A DNA stretch of 64,000 nucleotides from Thermogemmatispora carboxidivorans. Its GTDB lineage: Bacteria; Chloroflexota; Ktedonobacteria; Ktedonobacterales; Ktedonobacteraceae. The position numbers and the translations under genes were made by a program. Of the stretch, positions 46,409 to 57,067 are shown one piece after another. Every line of letters begins with the position of its first letter. Within the stretch, counting starts at the first letter, position 1. The notes under the pieces were generated by a model. The model was not told the origin of the DNA. It did not search any database and saw nothing but the letters and a program-made list of their open reading frames with translations. The stretch lies in NCBI RefSeq assembly GCF_000702505.1, contig NZ_JNIM01000001.1:62001-126000 (forward strand). Reading direction: 5' to 3'.

Positions 46409-47555
46409 TGGTCTCAAACTTCCTCTGCAGCGTCAGCATCTTGCGCTGCCAGGTCAAGGTATCTCGACTGGCGGCCAGAAGTTCCCACGGACTGGTCTGC
46501 CAGTCATCGATGACTTTGGCGGGCGCCCAGGCAGGCAGCGGCATCTCCAGCCGCCTTGCCAGACTCTGAACATAGCGCTCGTAGAGCTGTCGTAACTCGG
46601 CCAGGCGCTGCTCGCGCTCCGGTGAAACCTCCAGCCCTAGCGTCTCCAGTGCCGCCAGTAAGCGAGCGCGCTCCTCACCAGTCAGACGATCCACGCTGGC
46701 GGGCCGCGGCCTCACATCGAAGACCTGGGCCAGATCGACCGCGGCATGGCGCGCGATGGCAAAGGTGAACCAGGCAGTCTGTGCTGGCAAGTCGTCCAGA
46801 TAAGCGATGATCAACGCACAGGCGTCGAGCAGGGTGGTCAGGGCGGCCAGCCATGACTGGCGTTCGTGCTGTGAACGATAATAGATGAGCACCGGGTAAG
46901 AGAGATGGCTCTCCAGCAGCTCGGCAGCCCAGCGCTCCCACTCGCGCAACAGGCGCACCAGCTCTGGAAACTGCTCCCCCTGGGCGTGGCGGCGCAGCAG
47001 CTCCAAGGCACTGGGCGGCGAGCCGGCGTGAGCATCGAGCTGAGCGATACTGGCCTCCCGCCGCGAAAACGCCTGATAGATGACCGGGAGATAGCTAAGC
47101 ACCAGCGCCAGGAAACCGAAGCCCGTGCCAGCCTCGATGACTGTCACCAGGCGCGGCAGACCCGCTGCCGGCGCAATGTCGCCAAGCCCGAGCGTAAAGA
47201 AGGTGGTTCCGCTAAAATAGAAAAGCGTGCTCAGCGACGCCTGCTGTTCGGGCGCATGCACCGTCATGCCCAGGCTCCATTGCAGCAGCGCAAAGCCGCT
47301 GACTAAGCCGACAGCCCAGATCACCAGGAGGAATAAGAGCGACAGCGGCCCGTACAGGCTCAAATAATATTCGCGTCGCCCTCCATTGTGGATCAGATGG
47401 GCAGGACCACGCCACAGCCACCAGCTCACCCGAAAAATCAGGCGTGCCAGCCGAAAGCGGCGAGAGATGCGGCGAGGTAAAACCACAGTCTCGAAAGCGT
47501 CCAGCAAGATCACGAGTATCAGCACAACGCTGAGGGAACCAACCAACCAGGGCAT
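46365..47555 (-). CDS. Potassium-channel-like membrane protein (two-TM pore family)
   Basis: A 396-residue protein with an N-terminal membrane helix (residues 3-20), a second hydrophobic helix (around 75-98), then the pore region FSGTTFFTLGLGDIAP, which corresponds to the TVGYGD selectivity filter with changes, and a further helix. The last 220 residues are a cytosolic helical domain without a recognisable RCK fold. AGGAGG precedes the ATG at 47555. It is an ion channel by family; the altered filter leaves potassium selectivity uncertain. Confidence 0.8.
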   Translation of the reverse strand: MPWLVGSLSVVLILVILLDAFETVVLPRRISRRFRLARLIFRVSWWLWRGPAHLIHNGGRREYYLSLYGPLSLLFLLVIWAVGLVSGFALLQWSLGMTVHAPEQQASLSTLFYFSGTTFFTLGLGDIAPAAGLPRLVTVIEAGTGFGFLALVLSYLPVIYQAFSRREASIAQLDAHAGSPPSALELLRRHAQGEQFPELVRLLREWERWAAELLESHLSYPVLIYYRSQHERQSWLAALTTLLDACALIIAYLDDLPAQTAWFTFAIARHAAVDLAQVFDVRPRPASVDRLTGEERARLLAALETLGLEVSPEREQRLAELRQLYERYVQSLARRLEMPLPAWAPAKVIDDWQTSPWELLAASRDTLTWQRKMLTLQRKFETIKPGVQSPDETSAG

Positions 47556-48097
47556 AACGCCACTCCTCCTCTCAGGATACGCAAGGGAACATGAACGATG
47601 CCTGCTCTCCAGCGAGGCAACCCAGCCGGTCAATAGACGAGGCTGTTTCAGGCTAGCCCATGCCAGTGGGGGACGTCAATGCCCCCTGGTGCAGCCGCCT
47701 CAATTGCTGGTGAGCGGGCAGCGCGTGAGCAACACCAACCGCCTGCCTGCCCGTGGAACCGACAGGTGAGGGAGAGCTCGCCGCCGACGGCGAACTCCAT
47801 TGACAAAGTGCCCGTCTCTCCTGTAATCTGTCTGGAGAGATAAAAAGGGCCTCTCTTCTCTGGCCTGCGCTTCTGATCGGAACGGGGGGGCCAAAGAGCA
47901 GGAAGAGCCGTCTCTTCTCTGCCCGTCGATCATGCGTACAGGCTGGAAATCAGCGAGCTTCGCTGTCTCATCCCGCCTCCGCCGGGGGCTTCATGGCTCA
48001 GGGAGGGATGCGGGAAGAAGGCAGCCACTACTCTAACGGAAGATGAGGGCGCTGAACGCTTGAGGGTGCTGAAGGAAAGAAAGCCAGCAAGTACAAG
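47556..48097. other. Intergenic region carrying the rsgA promoter
   Basis: A 542-base gap between divergent genes. The promoter at 47800-47827 is the only clear element. Just after it, a 7-bp dyad (TCTCTCC/GGAGAGA, about 47815-47840) overlaps the -10 and could be an operator. Confidence 0.45.
47800..47827 (+). promoter_or_regulatory. Promoter of rsgA
   Basis: A perfect TTGACA, a 16-base spacer, then TGTAAT. It would yield a leader of about 265 bases before rsgA. Confidence 0.6.
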
Positions 48098-49096
48098 ATG
48101 GAACTGCTGACCGGTATAGTGCTTAGCGGAGCACACGGCATTTATGAGGTCTATACCGATCAGGGCAAGCTGCGCTGCACACTCCGCGGCAAGCTGAAGA
48201 AAGCCTTCGCCGAAGCGGCCCGGGGACGCCCCGTACGTGGGAAAGTCACCGGCCCCCTGGCCCGCCAGCAGCGTGCAGAGGCAGAGGTCGCAACGTTGCC
48301 TTCGCGTCTGAGCGTCGGTGATCGCGTCAAGGTCCGGCGGCTTGATGCGGAGACGGGCCTGATTGAGGAGGTCCTGCCACGGCAGAGCGAGCTCGCACGG
48401 CGCGATGTCGGTTCGCGCGAGAGCAATCCGCGGGCGCAGACGCTGCTTGCGAATTTGGATCAGGTGGTGATTGTTTTTGCCACCACGCAGCCCGAGCCTC
48501 ATTTTGGCATGCTTGACCGCTATCTGGCCATCTGCGAGCATGCCGAGCTGCGCCCGATCATCTGTATCAACAAGGTCGACCTGCCGCATGATAAGAGCGT
48601 CGAAGAAGCTGTCGCCCTGTATCAACAGCTCGGCTATACGGTCCTGTGGACCAGCTGCGAAACTGGCCAGGGCATCGAGCAACTGCGCGAGCTCCTCAAG
48701 GGCCACATCACCCTCTTCACCGGTCCTTCCGGCGTAGGCAAGTCTTCGCTCGTCAATGCGCTGGAGCCGGGCATGGCCGTGCGCACCGGCATGGTTAGCT
48801 CCGCCACGGGCAAGGGACGCCATACCACCACCAGCTCGCAGCTCTATCCACTCTCTAGTGGCGGCTGGCTGGCCGACTCTGCCGGTATCCGGGCCCTTGC
48901 CGTCTGGAACATCCCAAAAGAGGAACTGGCGAGCTGCTTTGTCGAGTTCCGCCCCTACCTGGGTGAATGCTTCTACTCAGACTGCCTCCACGTTGATGAA
49001 GAAAACTGCGCCATCCAGCAGGCGGTTAAAGATGGCCTCATCAACGAACGGCGCTATCAGAGCTACGTCCGCCTGTTGAAGGAAGAAGAGCGTTAG
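48098..49096 (+). CDS. rsgA: Ribosome small-subunit biogenesis GTPase RsgA
   Basis: A 332-residue circularly permuted GTPase that checks 30S maturation. An N-terminal OB domain is followed by G4 NKVD (about 163), G1 GPSGVGKSS (about 210) and G3 DSAG. The C-terminal zinc finger is complete (C-x4-C-x-H-x5-C in ECFYSDCLHVDEENCAI). No strong ribosome site is seen before the ATG, only AAGGAAAG at long distance. Confidence 0.96.
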   Translation: MELLTGIVLSGAHGIYEVYTDQGKLRCTLRGKLKKAFAEAARGRPVRGKVTGPLARQQRAEAEVATLPSRLSVGDRVKVRRLDAETGLIEEVLPRQSELARRDVGSRESNPRAQTLLANLDQVVIVFATTQPEPHFGMLDRYLAICEHAELRPIICINKVDLPHDKSVEEAVALYQQLGYTVLWTSCETGQGIEQLRELLKGHITLFTGPSGVGKSSLVNALEPGMAVRTGMVSSATGKGRHTTTSSQLYPLSSGGWLADSAGIRALAVWNIPKEELASCFVEFRPYLGECFYSDCLHVDEENCAIQQAVKDGLINERRYQSYVRLLKEEER

Positions 49097-49144
49097 AGTC
49101 TGCTCTCAGCTCCCTGAGTGAAAGGGGCGCAAGGGCCAGATGCT

Positions 49145-52100
49145 ATGCCCGAAGAACGCAAGCTTGTCACGATCCTCTTCGCCGATGTGACCGGCTCTAC
49201 TGCTCTGGGCGATGAACTTGATCCTGAAGACTTGCGAACCTTGATGAGCCGCTACTATGCCCATGCCCGGCAGGTAATCGCGGCCCACGGCGGTACACTG
49301 GAGAAGTTCATCGGCGATGCAGTCATGGCTGTCTTCGGCTTACCACGTGCTCATGGAGACGATGCCGAGCGCGCGCTGGCGGCGGCCCTGGCCCTGCGCC
49401 AGGCCGTGGAAAACGATCCCCTCTTTCCCCCGGCGTTTCGTCTGCGCATCGGCGTCAGCAGCGGTGAGGTCGTCGCCACAGGCGATAGCAGCCAGGGCGA
49501 TTTCTTAGTGACGGGCGACGCGGTCAATGTAACCGCCCGCCTGCAGCAAGGCGCAGCGCCTGGCGAGATCCTGGTGAGCGAGCGCACCATGCAGGCAACC
49601 AGGTTTTCCTTCCTCTTCACCTCAGCGCGCGAGCTGACCGTCAGAGGCAAGCCGCAGCCGCTGCGCGTCTTTCCCCTGAAAGCTCCTCTTCCGCAGCGCC
49701 TGCTACAAATGCCGCCTTTTGTTGGCCGACAGCGTGATCTGGAGCAGTTGCAGCTCTTGATCGATCGTGCCTGTGAAGAGCAACGACCGTATTACCTCTC
49801 CCTCATTGGCCCGGCGGGCGGTGGTAAGACGCGCCTGCTAGGAACCTTCCTGGACGCGCTTGCCTCCCGTCCCGAGCTGCGTGTTGTGCGCGTCTCTTGT
49901 CCGCCCTACGGTCAGCTCTCTGCCGTTCAGCCCCTGCGTGCACTGCTCAGCAGCCTGATTGCAGGACAGGGGGAGCCTGTGCCGGAAAGCGAGCGAGTGA
50001 GGCTGCGGCAGCTCTTTGATGAGAGCGGCTATGGTCAGGAAGAGGCCGTCCGCCTGGCTGGGCTGATCCTGCAGTCGCTCGGTCTCGTCCCAGGCAGCAA
50101 CCTCCTCCCGGAGAGTATCTTCAGCGCCTGGCGTCAGCTGCTGGAGTGCCTGGCCCGCCGCTCCCCTCTCCTGATCGGCATTGATGACCTGCAGTACGCC
50201 CCGGACAGCTTACTTGATCTCATCGAGGCTCTGCTGGGCATCCGCGCCTCTGTACCCCTGTTGCTTGTCCTGCTAAGCAGACCCGAATTGTTGGAGCGTC
50301 GTCGCACCTGGGGAGCAAGCCGTCAAAACTTTTTTTGTCTGAGTCTCCCACCCCTCACAGCCGGGCAGCTGCGCCAGTTGCTAGAGGGGAGTGCGCCAGC
50401 CCTGCCCATCGCTATACGCGAAGCCATTGTTCAACGGGCCGAAGGCAATCCCTTCTTTGCCCTGGAGCTGGCGCGTGGTCGGCTAGAGCTGCAAGACCAG
50501 GGTCGCAACCCGGTAGAGATCGCTCTACCCGATACCGTTCATGCCAGCCTGCTAGCCCGCCTTGACCTGCTGCCGGCGCCGGCACGTCGTCTGCTGCAGA
50601 TCGCCGCAGTGGTCGGACGCAGCGCTCCCCGGTCCCTACTGCAGCCTATCTTTCTCCTGCAGCACAATCAGGCTCAGGCTGAGAAGCCTGGCGAGCCTGC
50701 CGAAGGCTTTACGGAGGCTCTCGATGATCTGCTGCTGCACGCACTGCTAGTAGCTGAGCCTGGCGGAACGCTGGCTTTCGCGCAGAACCTCGTACGCGAC
50801 GTTGCCTACGGGACACTGGCCCGTGGCGAACGCATCCGCCTGCACAGTCAAATAGCGACCAGCCTAGAGCAAACAGCTCTCCTCTCGGAGCAGGCTACCA
50901 GGGAGCTGAAAGCTTATCACTACCGCGAAGCTCTGCGTCTGGCTCGTCAGGGAGCTGTACGGCAAGAACCGCCATTTCCTCCGGCTGCAGCCCAGCAAGC
51001 CTTCGAGCAGGCCGGCCTCCTGGCTATCCAAAGCGCGGCCTTTACCGAAGCCAGGCACTGGCTGGAGCTGGCTATCGAGCTGGCCTCACCGCTGGAGCAG
51101 GTGCGTCTCTATGAGCTGCTCGGCGACAGCTTCTATTGGGGGGACACACGGCGGAACGCCTATCGGCAAGCCCTCGCGTGCTGGCGCAGTCTGGAAACTG
51201 CTGAACCACTCACCGGCGCTCGCCTGCTGCGCAAGATCATCGTCGGCGGCACCCGCTTCGCCCTGGTGCGCCCACTCTCGCCGCAGGAGGCTGCTCGCCT
51301 GGCACAAGAGGCCCTCACCCTTGCTGAGCAGGCGGGAAGCGAAGAAGAAGTCTGGCGCCTGCGCGTTGCCATCTGCTTCACCGTCGTCCTCGATCTGCTC
51401 CAGCACCCTCTTGCTTCACTCGAGACCCAAGCGAATCTGAAAAAACTGATCATCTCGTTCACAAACGTCTTCGCGCAGGCGAGTCCTGACCCGGCTCAGA
51501 CCTATGAGCGGCTGGAAGCGCTGTGCGATAGGGCGAACGAGGCCGTAGACTACTTCGGGCAGCGTGACGATCAGGCCGCTCTCAGCGAGGCGCTCGACGC
51601 CCTGGGGCTGCTGCACTGGTATCTGGGAAAAGAGGAAATCACACTCAGTGCGGCCCGGCGCCGCTTAAGTCTCCCCGATCTGCCACCAGAGGAATATATT
51701 GATGCCATCAATGTAGCAGCCTATGCCAATCTTGTCTTCGGCAACTTCCAGGAGACAATCGAGCTTGGCAAAATGGCCTGCGCTCGTGCTCGCACGGACC
51801 TGCCTCTGCCGCTCCTCAGCAGAACGCTGTCCGCGCTTGCCATCGCAGCCTTTCTCGCTGGTCGCTGGGAGGAGATCGAGGCGCTGGCATCCTTGCTACA
51901 TGCTATTCGCGAAGAAGTAGCTCCTGATGAGGAGCGCCTCGCCCACCTGTCGGATGCATATTGTTCGCTCTTCCTGGTCGCTCAGGCACGTGAAGACGAG
52001 GCCCAATGTGCTGACCTGGCCACCCTCCTGCGCTCCTTGCTTCCCAGAGAGCAAGGCCTCGAAGCCGATCGTAGCTTTCAAGAAGCACTTCTCCAGGATG

Positions 52101-52504
52101 ACCCAGAGCTTATGCCTGCGGAAGGCTTCCGGCGTGATCAACTCCACCTGCTCTACCGCCTGAGATTCTGCAGCGAACACGGCCTGAGCGCCCCGCCGGC
52201 CCTGCTAAGCTGCGCGGACCAGGTTCTCAGAGAGCGCCAGGGCGCCGTGCTGGCTCCCTACCTTGCGATCGCCCAGGCCCTGACCATCAACGACCCGGCA
52301 GCTCTGGCCCAGGCCATTGAGGCAGCTGAAGGAGCGGGACATCTCGTGCACGCCGCCCGCATGCGCCTCATCCTCGCTCAGCGCAGCGGCGACCGGCGAC
52401 AGCTAGAGCGCGCCCGTCCCATCCTGGAGCGCCTGAGAGATCGACGGACCCTGCGGCACCTGGCCGAGATAGAGGCCAACCTCGGCGGGACTCTCTCCAG
52501 CTAG
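49145..52504 (+). CDS. Class III nucleotide cyclase domain fused to AAA-type ATPase and TPR-like region
   Basis: A protein of 1119 residues. Residues 5-190 are a class III adenylate/guanylate cyclase domain with both metal-binding Asp sites (LFADVTGST and FIGDAVMAVFG) and GDAVNVTARLQ, so catalytically plausible. An ATPase follows (Walker A GPAGGGKTR near 220, Walker B IGIDDLQYAP). The remaining 600 residues are helical, TPR/MalT-like. Such proteins are common in Chloroflexota and act as signalling switches, probably making cAMP on a stimulus sensed by the helical part. A GTG at 49118 is an alternative start. It is 48 bases after rsgA. Confidence 0.9.
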   Translation: MPEERKLVTILFADVTGSTALGDELDPEDLRTLMSRYYAHARQVIAAHGGTLEKFIGDAVMAVFGLPRAHGDDAERALAAALALRQAVENDPLFPPAFRLRIGVSSGEVVATGDSSQGDFLVTGDAVNVTARLQQGAAPGEILVSERTMQATRFSFLFTSARELTVRGKPQPLRVFPLKAPLPQRLLQMPPFVGRQRDLEQLQLLIDRACEEQRPYYLSLIGPAGGGKTRLLGTFLDALASRPELRVVRVSCPPYGQLSAVQPLRALLSSLIAGQGEPVPESERVRLRQLFDESGYGQEEAVRLAGLILQSLGLVPGSNLLPESIFSAWRQLLECLARRSPLLIGIDDLQYAPDSLLDLIEALLGIRASVPLLLVLLSRPELLERRRTWGASRQNFFCLSLPPLTAGQLRQLLEGSAPALPIAIREAIVQRAEGNPFFALELARGRLELQDQGRNPVEIALPDTVHASLLARLDLLPAPARRLLQIAAVVGRSAPRSLLQPIFLLQHNQAQAEKPGEPAEGFTEALDDLLLHALLVAEPGGTLAFAQNLVRDVAYGTLARGERIRLHSQIATSLEQTALLSEQATRELKAYHYREALRLARQGAVRQEPPFPPAAAQQAFEQAGLLAIQSAAFTEARHWLELAIELASPLEQVRLYELLGDSFYWGDTRRNAYRQALACWRSLETAEPLTGARLLRKIIVGGTRFALVRPLSPQEAARLAQEALTLAEQAGSEEEVWRLRVAICFTVVLDLLQHPLASLETQANLKKLIISFTNVFAQASPDPAQTYERLEALCDRANEAVDYFGQRDDQAALSEALDALGLLHWYLGKEEITLSAARRRLSLPDLPPEEYIDAINVAAYANLVFGNFQETIELGKMACARARTDLPLPLLSRTLSALAIAAFLAGRWEEIEALASLLHAIREEVAPDEERLAHLSDAYCSLFLVAQAREDEAQCADLATLLRSLLPREQGLEADRSFQEALLQDDPELMPAEGFRRDQLHLLYRLRFCSEHGLSAPPALLSCADQVLRERQGAVLAPYLAIAQALTINDPAALAQAIEAAEGAGHLVHAARMRLILAQRSGDRRQLERARPILERLRDRRTLRHLAEIEANLGGTLSS

Positions 52505-52524
52505 TCACTGGGCTGCTCCTTCCC

Positions 52525-53898
52525 TCACCCATCACGCAGGCAGGCCAGCAGACCACGCAGCAGCTCCTCATCCTGCTCCTCCAGGACCGTGCGCGGATCA
52601 AGCAAGAGCGCATCGCGCAAGATCCGTCCCACGATCGGTACTGGACGAGAGCGCAAACGACGTGCCAGCTCCTCCAGCGGGCAAGGTACCTGTCCCTCCT
52701 CCAGGGCCAGCAGCGCTGTAGGGAGCGTCTCCCCTGGCAGCGAGCCCCCGCCGATCGTCGACTCACCGGGGCGGACGCTGGCCGCAACTCCCTGCCCCTG
52801 CAAAGTCTGGGCCCAGCGTGTCGCGCGCTCCTGCAAACGCGCAAGAGGAAACGCAATCATCCGCCAGACAGGAATCGCCTCCTCAGCCTCGCCGCGCTGA
52901 TAATGGCGCAAGGTTGCCTCCAGAGCCGCCAACGTCAGCTTATCCACCCGCAGCGCTCGCATCAGCGGATGACGAGCGATACGCTCCAGCAGAGCGGAGC
53001 GTCCCAGGATAATCCCCGCCTGGGGACCGCCCAGTAACTTATCACCCGAAAAGCAGACCAGGTCAACACCCGCCGCCAGACTCTCCTGCGGCATCGGCTC
53101 ATGGGCCAGGCCATAGCGCTCGCTTGGAATCAAGCAGCCGCTGCCCAGATCCTCCATGACCAGCAGCCCATGATCGTGGGCCAGGTGCACCAGCTCACCG
53201 ACCGGGGTGGACTCCACAAAGCCCGTCAGGCGGAAATTGCTCGGATGGACCGCCAGCAGCAGGGCAGTGCGCTCGGAGATCGCTGCCGCATAATCGCCCA
53301 GGCGCGTTCGGTTGGTCGTGCCCACCTCCACCAGCAGGCAGCCGCTCTGGCGCATCACATCGGGCACGCGGAAACCGCCGCCGATCTCCACCAACTGCCC
53401 GCGAGAAATAATCACCTCGCGGCCCGCCGCCAGCGTTGAGAGAGCCAACAAGACCGCAGCAGCATTATTGTTCACCACCAGCGCCGCCTCAGCGCCGGTC
53501 AGCTCACGCAGCAAAGCCGCGGCATGCACGGAGCGAGAGCCGCGCTCGCCGGCCTCCAGGTCGTACTCCAGATTGGCATAGCCTTGAGCCACGGCCTGGA
53601 GCGCCTGGAGGGAGGAGGCGCTCAAAGGAGCACGGCCCAGGTTTGTATTAATAATCACCCCGGTAGCATTAATCACCGGGCGAAGGGAAGGCTGGAGGGT
53701 CACCGAGAGCCAGCGGCGAGCGGCAGAGAGCAGTTCGGAAGGTGAAGGGCAGGGAGCGCCCTGGCGGAGCGAGACGCGGGCCTCTGCTACCACCTGGCGC
53801 AGAGCGCGTGTCGCCAAAGAGCGCCCAAACTCAGCGCTCAGCTGCAGCCCCTCGGGTGACTGCAACAGAGCGCTAATCGAAGGAAGAAGACGCAACAT
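52525..53898 (-). CDS. selA: L-seryl-tRNA(Sec) selenium transferase
   Basis: A 457-residue PLP enzyme that converts seryl-tRNA(Sec) to selenocysteinyl-tRNA(Sec). Typical blocks: RPVINATGVIINTNLGRAPLS, NLEYDLEAGERGSRSVH, VNNNAAAVLLAL, EVGTTNRTRLGDY, EDLGSGCLI and FSGDKLLGGPQAGII with the PLP lysine. The ATG at 53898 has GAGG eight bases upstream. It implies selenocysteine use, so selB, selD and tRNA-Sec should exist elsewhere. They are not in this window. Confidence 0.95.
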   Translation of the reverse strand: MLRLLPSISALLQSPEGLQLSAEFGRSLATRALRQVVAEARVSLRQGAPCPSPSELLSAARRWLSVTLQPSLRPVINATGVIINTNLGRAPLSASSLQALQAVAQGYANLEYDLEAGERGSRSVHAAALLRELTGAEAALVVNNNAAAVLLALSTLAAGREVIISRGQLVEIGGGFRVPDVMRQSGCLLVEVGTTNRTRLGDYAAAISERTALLLAVHPSNFRLTGFVESTPVGELVHLAHDHGLLVMEDLGSGCLIPSERYGLAHEPMPQESLAAGVDLVCFSGDKLLGGPQAGIILGRSALLERIARHPLMRALRVDKLTLAALEATLRHYQRGEAEEAIPVWRMIAFPLARLQERATRWAQTLQGQGVAASVRPGESTIGGGSLPGETLPTALLALEEGQVPCPLEELARRLRSRPVPIVGRILRDALLLDPRTVLEEQDEELLRGLLACLRDG

Positions 53899-53994
53899 CG
53901 CAGCATCCTCAACAGAGAAGAAGGCAGTGTACAGCAATCCAGCAATCCAAAGCGGCGACTGACCAGGCGCACACCCGCGGTTGCGTCCTCAACA

Positions 53995-54426
53995 TCAATG
54001 CAAAGAATAATACATTGTAATGCCCAGGCTATTGGCGATCTTCCCCATAATGGCGTAGAGATCTGCATCGTGGAGCCGGCAGATCGCGTATTGGTCCGCG
54101 AGCAACGTGCGCAGAACGGGGTAGAGGAGCTCCGTCTTCACCAGGCTATCGGTATCCAGAAGAGGATAATCGCGCTTCAAGAGCAGGTGGTGATAGGGAC
54201 GGAGCTTACCCCGATAGGACGTCAGTGCGACCACATTGACGGCGCCGGCATGGCGGCAGAACGGTTCAGCGGAGACCACCAGGGCCGGGTGCCAGTCCAG
54301 GATGCGCTTCTCCTCGATGCCGGGGGGAAGGGCGGGATAGCCGAAATTCACCCAGTATACCATGCCGAACTGCACAGGCGTATGATACGTCAATGCTTCA
54401 GGCGGCAACTCTGGTGGATGAGGCAT
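53995..54426 (-). CDS. PemK/MazF-like toxin-family protein
   Basis: A 143-residue protein with the PemK/MazF pattern: FGYPALPPG before DWHPALVVSAEPF (cf. RPALVVS), VVALTSYRG, then LLDTDSLVKTELLYPVLRTLL. Family members are mRNA interferases neutralised by a partner antitoxin. There is no strong ribosome site before the ATG. A 77-residue acidic ORF lies 111 bases upstream on the same strand and may be the antitoxin. It may also be an inactive relative. Confidence 0.65.
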   Translation of the reverse strand: MPHPPELPPEALTYHTPVQFGMVYWVNFGYPALPPGIEEKRILDWHPALVVSAEPFCRHAGAVNVVALTSYRGKLRPYHHLLLKRDYPLLDTDSLVKTELLYPVLRTLLADQYAICRLHDADLYAIMGKIANSLGITMYYSLH

Positions 54427-54537
54427 AGCGTTTTATCCAGACACCCTACCTTGACACATCACATGATAAATTGAGATAGTACTCAGTAACGAGAATAATA
54501 CCACAAAAAGGGCCAGCGTGCATCTGGCGCAGGGTAG

Positions 54538-54771
54538 TTATGACCGTAACTGGTGAGCGGAGACGGCGGAGGTGCGACTGGATGTGTCACCGCTTTCGCG
54601 CTGGGCATAGAAGCAAGCGCTAGTGAGGGGCCAAGAGCGCTCGACCAGGCTCAGGCGCTCCTCGCGTTCCTCCTCACTTTCCTCCAGGAGGGCCTGAGAG
54701 ATCAGCTCCATCTCCTGCTGATACTGCTCAGCGAGCAAAGAAGAGCGCTTGAAGTCGCAATTCGTTGCCAT
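54538..54771 (-). CDS. Small acidic protein upstream of PemK/MazF-like gene, possible antitoxin
   Basis: A 77-residue ORF starting at the ATG at 54771 with GAGG eight bases upstream. Its middle is a strongly charged helix (EMELISQALLEESEEEREERLSLV), and the tail is Ser/Thr-rich. It has no clear DNA-binding fold. It precedes the toxin-like gene on the same strand, as antitoxins usually do. A longer in-frame version up to 55080 lacks support. Confidence 0.4.
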   Translation of the reverse strand: MATNCDFKRSSLLAEQYQQEMELISQALLEESEEEREERLSLVERSWPLTSACFYAQRESGDTSSRTSAVSAHQLRS

Positions 54772-55096
54772 AGAGAATACCTCGTTCCTTCTTCCTTCCT
54801 TCGTCCTTTTCCGTCCTGACCAGAGAACAGCGCCCGGCGCCATCAGGCCCAGGCCGAGCTGTTGCAGGCTGGCGCGAGGGTTACACCCGTGCTGGTGGGG
54901 AAGCGCATTTTCTTCGACGCAGGAAATTATACCAGCAAAACTGGCCTGCGACAATGACAGGCCCCCAGACTTTCCTAAACCGCTGTGCTCTTCACCAACC
55001 TTCCCAGAAAAGTGCTTGACATCATCTGCCCCGTCAGCTATAATGGACACGTCAGCCAAACAGCAAGGAGCTGGCAACAACTGAGTAATTTCGCGT
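54772..55096. other. Intergenic region holding the tRNA promoter
   Basis: 325 bases. It carries the perfect promoter at 55016-55044. Nothing else was recognised. Confidence 0.4.
55016..55044 (+). promoter_or_regulatory. Perfect consensus sigma-70-type promoter of the tRNA-tuf cluster
   Basis: TTGACA, exactly 17 bases, then TATAAT. Transcription would start near 55051, 46 bases before tRNA-Tyr. This is the strongest promoter in the window. Confidence 0.85.
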
Positions 55097-55180
55097 GGGC
55101 AGTTTCCGGAGCGGTCAAACGGGGCTGACTGTAAATCAGCTGGGAAACCTACGGGGGTTCGAATCCCTCACTGCCCACCA
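55097..55180 (+). tRNA. tRNA-Tyr (anticodon GTA)
   Basis: An 84-base cloverleaf including an encoded CCA. Acceptor GGGCAGT/ACTGCCC, D arm, anticodon stem GCTGA/TCAGC with loop CTGTAAA, a variable arm of about 12 bases, and T arm GGGGG-TTCGAAT-CCCTC. Tyr tRNAs have such a long variable region. Confidence 0.93.
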
Positions 55181-55358
55181 GCGCAACAGCGGCATGCCTC
55201 GCTCAGAGCGTGCGCTCGGATGAGGTGAGTGGACGAGCAAAGAGGCGGCTGCAGGTCAGCGGTGCGCCTGGCGCGCGTGGAGAAGGTGAGGGTGTGACAG
55301 GATAGCGGTTGAGGGAGATGGCCCGCCGCCTGGTGTCAATGCGCTGATGATCTGTCTG

Positions 55359-55430
55359 GCCCGTGTGGCGCAGCGGTAGCGCACAGTCTTGGTAAGACTG
55401 TGGTCATGGGTTCGATTCCCATCACGGGCT
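55359..55430 (+). tRNA. tRNA-Thr (anticodon GGT)
   Basis: A 72-base cloverleaf: acceptor GCCCGTG/CACGGGC, anticodon stem CAGTC/GACTG with loop TTGGTAA, T arm ATGGG-TTCGATT-CCCAT, discriminator T. The CCA is not encoded. It lies between tRNA-Tyr and tuf, as in classic tuf clusters. Confidence 0.92.
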
Positions 55431-55852
55431 CCCGTGGTTTCTGATGATGCCTTGCTGCTTTCTGAGGCATGCATCTTCACGAATATCCGCGCCGGATCTT
55501 TCTACGTTTCGCTGCCGTCTTCTGATACCGTCGCCGCTTCCCTCCTTCTTCGAAGATTCTTTCCTCTCCCGGTGGCTTGCGTCAACGACCATCCTGAGAA
55601 GAGGCGAAGAATCCGAAAGGCGAGAGAAGTCAGGTTGGATACCAGACCGGTCCGTTCGCTCGGTCACTCGCTCGTCAATCCGCCTGAAGAGAACCATAAG
55701 AAGCGTTAGAAAAAACGAGGGTGCCGCAACGAGGCGCGAGTCCTGAAAGACTCAGGAGACGGCTGCTGTATGTCTAGCGCTGGTTGCTCTTTTGTTATCT
55801 CTTCATCATTTTGCTCTAGTACGGTCGAATTCCAGGAGGAGCCTTTGAGGTT
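55431..55852. other. Leader region between tRNA-Thr and tuf
   Basis: 422 bases. No further tRNA was found here, although many bacteria have tRNA-Gly at this place. No gene was seen; it is probably transcribed together with tuf. Confidence 0.4.

Positions 55853-57067
<1,215 letters not shown>

Noticed and set aside
54772-55080. Longer version of the small acidic ORF
   Set aside because: It runs through the tRNA promoter on the other strand, and the internal ATG has the ribosome site.
55097-55180. tRNA-Sec, suggested by nearby selA and the long variable arm
   Set aside because: The anticodon is GTA and the acceptor is 7 bp, so it is tRNA-Tyr.
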